A stretch of DNA of 64,000 nucleotides from Pseudomonadota bacterium. Its GTDB lineage: Bacteria > Pseudomonadota > Gammaproteobacteria > Xanthomonadales > Xanthomonadaceae. The DNA lies in contig JAFEBV010000043.1 of the NCBI GenBank assembly GCA_018242485.1, positions 45,487 to 109,486 on the forward strand, in the 5' to 3' direction. A model generated the notes under the pieces. That model searched no databases. It worked only from the letters and a program-made list of their open reading frames with translations, and had not been told where the DNA came from. The first letter of the stretch is position 1. The number at the start of each line of letters is the position of its first letter. Positions 9,127 to 16,916 of this stretch are shown here, piece after piece. The position numbers were made by a program, and so were the translations under genes.

Positions 9127-9348
9127 TTAATTCCACCCCATGTCGATACTTATTGTTTTAGTTGCCTCATCGTTCCAAGTACGCACCAAGACAAGATTCG
9201 CTGGCACGCAAAGATATTCTGAACAATTGATTTTTACGCTGCGTCGCGTCATCACAGGCAATCCTTGGTCGCGCGGAATGAATGATCGCAACCCCAACCA
9301 AGCCTGAATTGCGCAACCAGCGCACAGTTCGAGCGTCGATCCGGTCAT
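9127..9348 (-). CDS. small hypothetical protein in an AT-rich patch
   Basis: This 73-codon frame from an ATG encodes MTGSTLELCAGCAIQ and ends TISIDMGWN. Three cysteines occur (CAGC and NCSEYLC). Base composition here is far more AT-rich than the surroundings, and codon use does not match neighbouring genes. It lies 50 bases downstream of the sulfotransferase stop on the same strand. It could be a recently acquired small gene, a gene remnant or chance. Confidence 0.25.
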   Translation of the reverse strand: MTGSTLELCAGCAIQAWLGLRSFIPRDQGLPVMTRRSVKINCSEYLCVPANLVLVRTWNDEATKTISIDMGWN

Positions 9349-9398
9349 GCTTCGTTCAGCGGGCGGCATGGCTCGCCTGCGGAAAATGACCGCGCGAC

Positions 9399-10985
9399 TC
9401 AACTTTCGCCGCCATCCTCAGCGGGACGGCGCAAGGCACGCCGCAGCGGATCCAGCGCCGCACCGTAGCGGTGCGCGCGGGCGGTGTCGCGGCGCAGCGG
9501 CTGGCGCACCTGGGCCGCGCTGAAGGTGTTAACCACCCGCGTGGAGCGGTGGAATTGCAGGCAGGCCGAGTCGAACGGCAGGCCGAGGAAGCCCAGCAGG
9601 CGGCGCACCTGCGCCTCCGGGTCGGCCAGCAGATCCTCGTACACGGCATCGACGAACTGCCGCGGATACCGCGCCCGCCACGCGCGGCCGAGGCGATCGT
9701 AGTCGCGCCAGCCCGCCGCCAGTTCGGCGAGGTCGTAACTGCCCTCGTTGCCGAAATGGAACAGTTGTCGATAGCACGACAGGCAGGTTTCGACCGGGTC
9801 GCGGCGGCAGTTGACGAAGCGCGCGCCCGGCAGCATCGCCGCCGCGGCACCGACCAGCGGCCAGTTGTCCAGCCCCTTGTCGGTAAAACGCGGCCGCTGC
9901 GTGCGCCAGCGTGCGGTGCGTGCCAGATAGTCCGTACCCAGCCGCTGCCAGTCGGCGGGCGTGGCCTGCGCCACCCAGTGCGGAAACTCGCGGTCGCGGC
10001 GCTGCGATTCGGCATTGAGCACCGCGTGCAGATCGGGCAATTCGCTGGCACCTTCGACTTGCGGATGGCTGGCGAGGATCTGCTCGGTCAGGGTCGAACC
10101 CGAACGCGGCAGGCCGACCACGAAGATGACCTCATGACCGAACGTGGCATCTCCCACATCTGCCGCCGGCTGCGCGAACGCCGCATCGATGGATGTGATC
10201 CATGCCGTGAAGCGACCGGCATCCCAGTTCACCTGTCGGCGTTTGAGATCGCTGGCGGCTTGCAATACGGTGAAGGCGGCGGAGTAGTCGTCCACGTCCT
10301 CCAATGCCTTCGCCAAGGCGTAGCCGGCGAAAACACGCTCGTTCTGGGTCATGGATGGATCGGCGAGCAACTGGCGCAGGGCCGCCACATCCTCGATGCG
10401 CATCCGCAGGGTCTTGAGATTGGCGATCCGCGACCACGCGCGCGGCGCATGCGCACGTTCGCGTGCGCACAGGCGAAAACAGGCAGCCGCCGCCTCGCTG
10501 TCGCCGAGGCTGGCGAGCACGTCGCCCAGCGCCCCACGCGCCTGCGTGAAGGCGGGATCGCAGGCCAGCGCGCGCTCGAATGCAGCGCGTGCCGCGTGGG
10601 CATCGTCGTGGGCCTTGAGCAGCTTGCCCAGTTCGTACCAGACGATGGGCGATGCCGGCACGAGCTCGCACGCGCGGCGCAGGCAGGCGATGGCATCCTC
10701 CGGTGCGCCCGCCTGCCGCAGCGCCTGGCCCAGTTCGACCAGCACCGCCGCATCTTCCGGGCAAAGGCTGGCGGCCTCACGCAACGCGGCAACCGCCGCA
10801 ACCGTGTCACCCTGTTTGAGCTGCCCGCGCGCCAATTGCCGCAACGTATCGGCCAGCCGATCCATGAGTACGGCGAGTTCGGCATCGGCCTTGCCTGCAC
10901 AAGCACTACGCAGCGTGGCGAGGGTATCGCTCGTCATCGCGCCGCCGGGGCGGGAGGCGTCGATGGGCGCTTGCGGTAGAGTCAT
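9399..10985 (-). CDS. TPR-repeat sulfotransferase
   Basis: The 528-residue product has an N-terminal half of tetratricopeptide repeats (for example LVELGQALRQAGAPEDAIAC and WYELGKLLKAHDDAHAARAA) and a C-terminal sulfotransferase domain. The 5'-phosphosulfate loop VGLPRSGST is at about residues 288-296, with a downstream RFVNCRRDPVETCLS segment typical of the 3'-phosphate binding region. Family members transfer sulfate from PAPS to an acceptor; TPR fusions of this type resemble tyrosylprotein or polysaccharide sulfotransferases, but the acceptor is not predictable. The start is uncertain: an in-frame ATG 48 bases downstream (MTSDTLATL) is an equally good choice, and neither has a strong Shine-Dalgarno. 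Confidence 0.8.
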   Translation of the reverse strand: MTLPQAPIDASRPGGAMTSDTLATLRSACAGKADAELAVLMDRLADTLRQLARGQLKQGDTVAAVAALREAASLCPEDAAVLVELGQALRQAGAPEDAIACLRRACELVPASPIVWYELGKLLKAHDDAHAARAAFERALACDPAFTQARGALGDVLASLGDSEAAAACFRLCARERAHAPRAWSRIANLKTLRMRIEDVAALRQLLADPSMTQNERVFAGYALAKALEDVDDYSAAFTVLQAASDLKRRQVNWDAGRFTAWITSIDAAFAQPAADVGDATFGHEVIFVVGLPRSGSTLTEQILASHPQVEGASELPDLHAVLNAESQRRDREFPHWVAQATPADWQRLGTDYLARTARWRTQRPRFTDKGLDNWPLVGAAAAMLPGARFVNCRRDPVETCLSCYRQLFHFGNEGSYDLAELAAGWRDYDRLGRAWRARYPRQFVDAVYEDLLADPEAQVRRLLGFLGLPFDSACLQFHRSTRVVNTFSAAQVRQPLRRDTARAHRYGAALDPLRRALRRPAEDGGES

Positions 10986-11138
10986 CGGGATGGGCGTCGA
11001 GTCGCCATGATCGGGCGCACACAATGGACGCCGTGGGACTGTCACGCAAGCCTCGCGCCATCCAGCATCCGAACGCTTCATCCCAGCCTCCGGAACGTGC
11101 GTACGGCGACTGCAACCGGCGCATGTCCAGCCAGTGCT

Positions 11139-11690
11139 TCAATACATCCCGGTTTCCAGCCGCGCCGCCTCGGACATCATCGCCTGCGTCCACGGCGGAT
11201 CGAACACGATCTGCACGTCGGTGTCGGCAATGGTCGGGATCAATTCGAGCTTGGCGGTGACATCGCTGACCAGCACGTCGCCCATGCCGCAGCCGGGTGC
11301 GGTCAGGGTCATGCGCACCTTCGCCAGCCGGCCACCGTCGTCGCGGTGCTGCAACTCGCACTCGTACACCAAGCCCAGATCGACGATGTTGATCGGGATC
11401 TCGGGATCGAAGCAGGTGCGCAACTGCTCCCAGACCAGGTTCTCGACGTCTTCATCGCTGGCGTCAGGCGGCAGTTCGGGTAGTTCAGCCTTCTCCTTGC
11501 CCAGCGCATCGGCATCCGCGCCGGCGATACGGAACAGGTTGCCCTCGACATACACCGTGTAGCTGCCGCCGAGAGCCTGCGAGATGTAGCCGATGCTGCC
11601 CGCAGGCAACGTCACCGCGTCGCCCTGCGGGACGAGCACGGCCGCGCAATCGCGGGCCAGACTGAAAGGTTCGCTATGACGGGAATACAT
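11139..11690 (-). CDS. sufT: putative Fe-S cluster assembly protein SufT
   Basis: This 183-residue protein has an N-terminal extension followed by a MIP18/DUF59 domain. The extension, with a FSLARDCAAVLVPQGD start and a GGSYTVYV segment, is typical of SufT. The DUF59 core is visible in CFDPEIPINIVDLGLVYE and in LTAPGCGMGDVL, which carries the conserved cysteine. SufT-type proteins assist maturation of iron-sulfur enzymes under high demand. It is not in a suf operon here. It follows the sulfotransferase in opposite order on the same strand with a spacer of about 150 bases, so co-transcription is possible but not evident. ErpA, another Fe-S factor, lies elsewhere in the window. Confidence 0.88.
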   Translation of the reverse strand: MYSRHSEPFSLARDCAAVLVPQGDAVTLPAGSIGYISQALGGSYTVYVEGNLFRIAGADADALGKEKAELPELPPDASDEDVENLVWEQLRTCFDPEIPINIVDLGLVYECELQHRDDGGRLAKVRMTLTAPGCGMGDVLVSDVTAKLELIPTIADTDVQIVFDPPWTQAMMSEAARLETGMY

Positions 11691-11766
11691 GCGCGCATTC
11701 TAATCCAATCCGTACCATTGCGGTACGGATTGCAACCCCTCCCCACCCCAATGCACTCAACTTTAG

Positions 11767-11789
11767 CCCCTCTCCCATCGGGAGAGGGG
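11767..11789. repeat. palindromic intergenic repeat
   Basis: CCCCTCTCCC and GGGAGAGGGG form a perfect 10-bp stem around a 3-base loop, with no T-run on either side. It looks like a REP-type element rather than a terminator. Confidence 0.6.
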
Positions 11790-12023
11790 TAGGGGTGAGG
11801 GGCTGTCGAATCGCGGATATCGAGACCTGATCGCCCCTCATCCGGCGCTTCGCACCACCTCACTCCGTGCCCCGGCCTCCGCACTGGCGCGGAGGCATTC
11901 GATGTTGCGCGAACCTGCGGTTCGCAAACGCAACATCTCATCCCGAGGGAGAAGGGCAAGTCGATGGCGTCGACGCTGGTTCAATTTCCTGCGCACGACG
12001 CCTAAGTTGAGAGCATTGCTCCC

Positions 12024-12039
12024 CCCCCGCAAGCGGGGG
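12024..12039. repeat. GC palindrome downstream of pntB
   Basis: CCCCCGC and GCGGGGG pair around an AA loop within a longer run of C and G. It lies about 65 bases past the pntB stop and lacks a T-tract in the pntB direction, so a termination role is uncertain. Confidence 0.45.
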
Positions 12040-12104
12040 AGGGAGTTTCTTTCATTCTCGGGGGGATGCGCCCGTAACAATGATCGTTAGACTGCCCGAA
12101 GCGA

Positions 12105-13529
12105 TCAATGCCCGCCGTCGAGCGCCTTGAGTTCGCTGACCAGCGCGCTGGCCATCCCGGCGCCGTCGCCGTACAGCATGCGCGTGTTGTCGGCGTAGAA
12201 CAGCGCGTTCTCGATGCCGGCGAATCCGGTGCCCTTGCCGCGCTTGATGACGATGGTGTTCTTCGAGTTCACCACGTCGAGGATCGGCATGCCGTAGATC
12301 GGCGAGGCCGGATCGGTCTTGGCCACCGGGTTGACCACGTCGTTGGCGCCGATCACCAGCGAGACATCGGTGTTGGCGAACTCGGGATTGATGTCGTCCA
12401 TGTCGGCGATCAGGTCGTAAGGCACGCCGGCCTCGGCCAGCAGCACGTTCATGTGCCCGGGCATGCGCCCGGCGACCGGATGGATGGCGAACTTGACCTT
12501 CACCCCGCGTTCGATCAGGCGCTGGGAGAGTTCCCAGATCTTGTGTTGCGCCTGCGCCACCGCCATGCCGTAGCCGGGCACGATCACCACGCGCTCGGCG
12601 TAGGCCATCATCGCCGCCACGTCGGCGGCCTCGATGGGTTTCATCGAGCCGGCGATTTCCGCCGCCGAAGCGCCGCCGCCACCGAAGTTGGAGAACAGCA
12701 CGTTCTTGATCGAACGGTTCATGGCCTTGGCCATCAGCCGCGTGAGCAGCATGCCGGCCGCGCCGACCATCATGCCGGCGACGATCAGCGCCTGATTGCC
12801 GAGCACGTAGCCTTCGAACGCGACCGCCAGCCCGGTGAAGGCGTTGTACAGGGAGATCACCACCGGCATGTCGGCGCCGCCGATCGGCAGGGTCATCAGG
12901 ATGCCCAGCAGCAGGGCGAGCCCGAAGAAGACGAGCACGCCGATCTGGGTCGTGTGCTGCGCATCCACTCCGCCCGCCAGCAACCCCCACGCTGCCAGCG
13001 CGCCGAACCCCACCGCGACCAGGAACACCAGTGCATTGAAATACTGCTGGCCGGGGAAGGTGTAGCGCTTGTCCATGCGCCCGTCGAGCTTGGCCCAGGC
13101 GATGATCGAGCCGGTCAGCGAGACCGAGCCGATCAGCGCGCCGACCACCGCCAGCACGATGTGAACGGGCGTTTGATGTTCCGCCGAACCAATCGATTTC
13201 CACAGCTCCACCGCGCCGATCGCCGCCGCCGAACCGCCACCCATGCCGTTGAACAAGGCCACCATCTGCGGCATGTCGGTGATCGCGACCTTCTTGCCCC
13301 ACAACCAATTCACCGCCACGCCCAGCACGATCGCCGCGATCATCAGCGGAACATTCTTGAGCTGCACGTCGGGATGGAAAAACGTGGCGAGCACCGCCAC
13401 CAGCACGCCCACGCCGGCCCACTGGATGCCGCTGCGCGCGGTGGCCGGGCTGGCCATGCGCTGCAGGCCGATCAGCAGCAGGGTCGCGGCGACGAAGTAA
13501 CTCAGATCGACAAGGGCAAGGATGCTCAC
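12105..13529 (-). CDS. pntB: NAD(P) transhydrogenase subunit beta
   Basis: The start is the GTG that gives MSILALVDLSYFVAATLLLI; it overlaps the pntAB stop by four bases (GTGA). The 474-residue product has about eight or nine membrane helices followed by the NADP-binding domain III, recognised by VVIVPGYGMAVAQAQHK and by FAIHPVAGRMPGHMNVLLAE. Together with the alpha subunits it couples proton entry to hydride transfer from NADH to NADP+, supplying NADPH. The neighbouring pntAB is cotranscribed, but pntAA is separated by three genes on the other strand, so the complex is encoded in two transcription units here. Confidence 0.95.
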   Translation of the reverse strand: MSILALVDLSYFVAATLLLIGLQRMASPATARSGIQWAGVGVLVAVLATFFHPDVQLKNVPLMIAAIVLGVAVNWLWGKKVAITDMPQMVALFNGMGGGSAAAIGAVELWKSIGSAEHQTPVHIVLAVVGALIGSVSLTGSIIAWAKLDGRMDKRYTFPGQQYFNALVFLVAVGFGALAAWGLLAGGVDAQHTTQIGVLVFFGLALLLGILMTLPIGGADMPVVISLYNAFTGLAVAFEGYVLGNQALIVAGMMVGAAGMLLTRLMAKAMNRSIKNVLFSNFGGGGASAAEIAGSMKPIEAADVAAMMAYAERVVIVPGYGMAVAQAQHKIWELSQRLIERGVKVKFAIHPVAGRMPGHMNVLLAEAGVPYDLIADMDDINPEFANTDVSLVIGANDVVNPVAKTDPASPIYGMPILDVVNSKNTIVIKRGKGTGFAGIENALFYADNTRMLYGDGAGMASALVSELKALDGGH

Positions 13530-13822
13530 TTCCCGCCCTCCTTCTTGCTGGACTTGAACATCTCCAGCATGCGCTCGGTGACCACGTAGCCGCCGGCGGC
13601 GTTGCCCGCCCCCAGCAGCACGGCGAGGAAGCCCAGCGCCTGCTCCAGCGGGGTGTTCGCCTGCCCCAGCACCACCATCGCGCCGATCAGCACGATGCCG
13701 TGGATGAAGTTCGACCCGGACATCAACGGGGTGTGCAGGATCACCGGTACCCGCGCGATGATCACGTTGCCGGCGATCGCCGCGAGCATGAAGATGTACA
13801 GCGCCACGATGCCCTCGCCCAT
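13526..13822 (-). CDS. pntAB: NAD(P) transhydrogenase subunit alpha, membrane part (alpha-2)
   Basis: This 98-residue protein is the membrane-spanning piece (domain II segment) of the alpha subunit in three-polypeptide transhydrogenases. It has three hydrophobic helices (VALYIFMLAAIAGNVIIA, FIHGIVLIGAMVVLG and LGFLAVLLGAGNAAGGYVV) and a lysine-rich tail. A strong GGAGGGG Shine-Dalgarno lies just upstream of the chosen ATG, which excludes longer upstream starts. Its stop overlaps the pntB GTG. The soluble alpha-1 subunit is encoded about 1.8 kb away, beyond an inverted sigma-factor operon. Confidence 0.93.
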   Translation of the reverse strand: MGEGIVALYIFMLAAIAGNVIIARVPVILHTPLMSGSNFIHGIVLIGAMVVLGQANTPLEQALGFLAVLLGAGNAAGGYVVTERMLEMFKSSKKEGGK

Positions 13823-13984
13823 GTCCCCTCCGGTGCACGCCCAGCGCGGGCGCATGCCGGCATCATAACCGCGCCGGCGCCCGCAGCGGCAAGCGCTGTC
13901 AACCGTGTGCATCACCATGCGTTGTCCGCTCATGCAGGCCCGAACGTGAATGCACAACGGCCCGACGAATCTGACGGAAGCAGG

Positions 13985-14539
13985 ATGGACGGCAGCCTCC
14001 CGATAGCGCGATCACCCGCATCGACCCTCCAGAGCTTTCTGGCGGAGGTGGAGCGACGCGCCTTCCGGCATGCCGAGATCGCCCTGCGCCATCGCGAGGA
14101 TGCGCTGGACGCGGTGCAGGATGCGATGCTCAAGCTGGTGCAACGGTATGCGGATCGCCCGGCACCGGAATGGACGCCACTGTTCTGGAGCGTGCTGCGC
14201 AGCCGCATCACCGACATCCGCCGCCGGCGCAAGGTGCGTTCGGTGCTGGTGGCGTGGATGGGATCGGGCGAGGACGAGGATGCGGGGCCGGCATGGGAGC
14301 CAGCCGATCCCACTCCCGGCCCGGCTGCCATCCACAGCGACCGTGAAAGTTACAAGGCATTGGCCGCTGCATTGCGCGCCCTGCCCCGCCGCCAACGCGA
14401 GGCCTATCAATTGCGCGTGCTGGAAGGGCTGGACGTGGCCGATACGGCGCGCGCGATGGGCTGTTCGGAAGGCAGCGTGAAAACCCACACTTCGCGCGCG
14501 ATGGAATCGCTGCGCAGGCAACTGGAGGACTGGCGATGA
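13985..14539 (+). CDS. ECF-type RNA polymerase sigma factor
   Basis: The 184-residue product has sigma-70 region 2 near the N-terminus (LRHREDALDAVQDAMLKLVQR, split here as a helix pair) and region 4 at the C-terminus with the helix-turn-helix DTARAMGCSEGSVKTHTSRA. The acidic linker between them (GEDEDAGPAWEPAD) is typical of ECF factors. An ATG preceded by GGAAG was chosen; the frame remains open upstream, with a GTG about 40 bases earlier as an alternative. The stop overlaps the next gene (ATGA), so the following membrane protein is probably its anti-sigma factor or co-regulator. The operon lies between two halves of the pnt genes. Confidence 0.85.
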   Translation: MDGSLPIARSPASTLQSFLAEVERRAFRHAEIALRHREDALDAVQDAMLKLVQRYADRPAPEWTPLFWSVLRSRITDIRRRRKVRSVLVAWMGSGEDEDAGPAWEPADPTPGPAAIHSDRESYKALAAALRALPRRQREAYQLRVLEGLDVADTARAMGCSEGSVKTHTSRAMESLRRQLEDWR

Positions 14540-15003
14540 ACGCCCGTGACATCGAAACCACCCTGCGCGCCCGCGCCAGCTTCGAGGCCAGCGTGGAGCA
14601 TCTGGATCGCGACACCCGCCAGCGATTGCGTGCGATCCGTGTGCGCACGCTCGACAGCGGCGCGCGCCCGTCGATCTGGGCGCGCTGGGCTTGGCCCGCG
14701 GGAGCGGCAGCCACGGCAGCACTCGCATTGGCGGTGTTCATGCCGCATCTGCCGCATGCACCCGTGCAGCCGGTCGGCACGACGACCCGCAGCGACGCCG
14801 CGGCGGTCGTTCTGGCCGCGGCGGCTTCCCCAACCGCTTCCACCGCGATGGATGCCGCGATCAAACCCGTGCTGGCGACCAGCGTGACCCATGCCAGCGA
14901 GGCCGGGACGATCGAAACCGCCGATCCGGACATGCTCAGCGATCTCGACTTCTACGATTGGCTGTCTCGCCAGCAAAGCGAGAGCCAGAACACCGGAGGG
15001 TGA
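14536..15003 (+). CDS. predicted single-span membrane regulator, DUF3619-like
   Basis: The 155-residue protein has a soluble N-terminus with RDTRQRLRAIRVRTLD, one hydrophobic helix (AAATAALALAVFMPH, about residues 55-70) and a periplasmic tail ending in MLSDLDFYDWLSRQ. This arrangement and the DFYDWL ending are what I would expect of DUF3619-type proteins paired with ECF sigma factors. It overlaps the sigma gene by four bases, so an anti-sigma-like role is likely but is an inference from position. It is followed closely by a DUF3106 gene. Confidence 0.75.
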   Translation: MNARDIETTLRARASFEASVEHLDRDTRQRLRAIRVRTLDSGARPSIWARWAWPAGAAATAALALAVFMPHLPHAPVQPVGTTTRSDAAAVVLAAAASPTASTAMDAAIKPVLATSVTHASEAGTIETADPDMLSDLDFYDWLSRQQSESQNTGG

Positions 15004-15007
15004 CATC

Positions 15008-15598
15008 ATGCAGCCCCGTCGTCTCACGTCCCCGTTACGCGGAACCGGATGGAGCCGTGCGCTGTTGCTGGCAGCGCTGCTCGCCGGCTCCGCCGTCGCC
15101 GCGCCGCCGCCCGATGCCGGCCCACCGCCAGTCGCCCAGCAGGACGGTTCGGCGGGCAGGTTCCAGCAGGGCGGATTCCAGCAAGATGGCATCGGCAACG
15201 AAAGCGCCGCACCCGCCTATCCGCTGCACTGGCGCGAGCTCGATCCGCAGCAACAGGCGTTCCTGCGACCCTTGCAATCGCAGTGGGATCAGCTACCGCC
15301 GCGCCGCCAGCAGCACATGGCGGCGCAGGTTCAGCACTGGTCGCAATTGCCGCCGGAGCGGCAGGCGCAGATCCAGCAGCGGCTCACGCGCTGGGCACAG
15401 ATGACCCCGCAACAGCGCGCCGAAGCGGCGCGCAACGCGCGCGCGTTCCGCAACATGTCGCCGGAAGATCGCCAGCGCGTGGCCGAGGTGTATCACCAGT
15501 TCCAGAACCTGACCCCGGAGCAGAAGCGCGCGTTGCGCGCCCGCTTCCACGCGCAGCATCCGGGCGGTTTGGGCGGCGGCCCGCACGGACGACCGTGA
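15008..15598 (+). CDS. exported DUF3106-family protein
   Basis: An ATG with an excellent GGAGGG site starts a 196-residue protein with a signal peptide (RALLLAALLAGSAVAAP). The mature part is a series of helical repeats rich in Gln, Arg and Trp-x-x-Leu/Met-Pro units, such as WSQLPPERQAQIQQ, WAQMTPQQRAEAAR and FRNMSPEDRQRVAE. This is the hallmark of DUF3106. It is the third gene of the sigma-factor operon and a plausible periplasmic stress or scaffold protein. The CpxP/Spy-like appearance (helical, Gln/Arg-rich, LTPEQ motif) is suggestive only. Confidence 0.85.
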   Translation: MQPRRLTSPLRGTGWSRALLLAALLAGSAVAAPPPDAGPPPVAQQDGSAGRFQQGGFQQDGIGNESAAPAYPLHWRELDPQQQAFLRPLQSQWDQLPPRRQQHMAAQVQHWSQLPPERQAQIQQRLTRWAQMTPQQRAEAARNARAFRNMSPEDRQRVAEVYHQFQNLTPEQKRALRARFHAQHPGGLGGGPHGRP

Positions 15599-15622
15599 GC
15601 ACCGCCTCGTAACGACGAACCA

Positions 15623-16723
15623 TCAGCCTGCGCGCACGGCTCCGGCGTGCAGGTGGCAGGTTTTCGCCACCAGATCGTCGTCCCAGTTCAGGTTCAGCGT
15701 GCCGTCCTTGATGATCAACTGGGCGAAGTTGAACAGGTTGCGCGCGTACATCTCGCTGGCGTGCATCGCCCCGGCGCTGGCGAGGTTCGTCGGACCGACC
15801 ACGCTCACGCCGTTGCTGTCCACGGTCTGCCCGGCGCGGGTGAGTTCGCAGTTGCCGCCCGATTCGGCCGGCAGATCGACGATCACGCTGCCGGGCTTCA
15901 TGCCCGCCACCATCGCCGCGGTGATGATCTTCGGCGCCGGGCGTCCGGGTACCGCCGCGGTGCAGATCACCACGTCGATGGTCTTCAGGTGCGCCGCCAG
16001 CCGGCGCTGCTGCTCCGCACGCTCGTCGTCGGTGAGCTGGCGCGCATAGCCGCCCTCGCCCGCCGCCGACACGCCCAGATCGAGGAACTTGCCGCCGAGC
16101 GACTCGATCTGCTCGCGGGTTTCCGGGCGCACGTCGAAACCTTCCACCTGCGCGCCCAGTCGCTTGGCGGTGGCGATCGCCTGCAATCCAGCAACGCCGG
16201 CGCCGACCACCAGCACCTTCGAGGGGCGGATCGTGCCCGCCGCCGTGGTCAGCATCGGAAAGAATCGCGGCGCGACTTGCGCGGCGATCAGGGTGGCCTT
16301 GTAGCCGGCCATGCCGGCCTGCGAGGACAGCACGTCCATCGCCTGCGCGCGGGTGGTGCGCGGCAGCCGTTCCAGCGGAAAACTCGTCGCCTTGCGCGCG
16401 TTGAACTGCGCTTCGCGCGCCGGGTCGGCACCGGCCGCGAGCAGACCGATCACCACCGCGCCTTCCTTGAGCTGCGGCAGATGCTCGTTCGGCGGCGGCT
16501 GCACGCACAACAGCACGTCGGCGCGCGCCAGCACAGCATCGCCGTGGGCAACGAACTCCGCCCCTTCGTAAGCCGCATCCGGGAAGTGCGCGCGCTCACC
16601 CACCCCGGTTTGCAGCAGCACCGTGGCGCCGGCTGCGCGCAGCTTCTTGCAGGTCTCCGGCGTGATCGCGACGCGGCGCTCTTCGGCGGCGGCTTCGCGG
16701 ATTGCGGCAACGATGAACGCCAT
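15623..16723 (-). CDS. pntAA: NAD(P) transhydrogenase subunit alpha, NAD-binding part (alpha-1)
   Basis: The start ATG (MAFIVAAIREAAAEERRVAI) is preceded by GGAG. The 366-residue soluble protein contains the alanine dehydrogenase/PNT N-terminal domain (RRVAITPETCKKLRAAGATV), the RQD-loop region and the NAD-binding Rossmann fold VLVVGAGVAGLQAIATAKRL near residue 165. It ends before the membrane part, as expected for a three-polypeptide transhydrogenase. In most genomes pntAB and pntB follow directly; here a sigma-factor operon on the other strand intervenes, and the subunit must be made from its own transcript. It converges on the DUF3106 gene with 24 bases between stops. Confidence 0.94.
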   Translation of the reverse strand: MAFIVAAIREAAAEERRVAITPETCKKLRAAGATVLLQTGVGERAHFPDAAYEGAEFVAHGDAVLARADVLLCVQPPPNEHLPQLKEGAVVIGLLAAGADPAREAQFNARKATSFPLERLPRTTRAQAMDVLSSQAGMAGYKATLIAAQVAPRFFPMLTTAAGTIRPSKVLVVGAGVAGLQAIATAKRLGAQVEGFDVRPETREQIESLGGKFLDLGVSAAGEGGYARQLTDDERAEQQRRLAAHLKTIDVVICTAAVPGRPAPKIITAAMVAGMKPGSVIVDLPAESGGNCELTRAGQTVDSNGVSVVGPTNLASAGAMHASEMYARNLFNFAQLIIKDGTLNLNWDDDLVAKTCHLHAGAVRAG

Positions 16724-16916
16724 GCAGGGGCTCCGACTCGGGTTCGACTGGAACATCGTAAACGAAACTGCCGCCCGAACCATCGCCGTGTTTGCGTATT
16801 TTTCGGGAATCCGGAATCCGCCGTGTGGCCAACGCGAGCCTGCGCACGGGCTTTTCACGGTTTTCGTGTGCGCGGAGTGCGGCGTGGGGCGTCAAGACGG
16901 CGATCACGGAAAGGTG

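Larger units (their letters stand above)
11691..12104. other. repeat-rich intergenic region
   Basis: The 414-base spacer between pntB and sufT carries two GC palindromes and phrases such as AGGGGTGAGGGG. I find no convincing gene. The composition suggests a cluster of dispersed palindromic repeats rather than coding sequence. Confidence 0.6.

Noticed and set aside
16724..16916. Phage or integron attachment site next to the restriction cassette
   Set aside because: No direct repeats, integrase or tRNA end is visible at either border.
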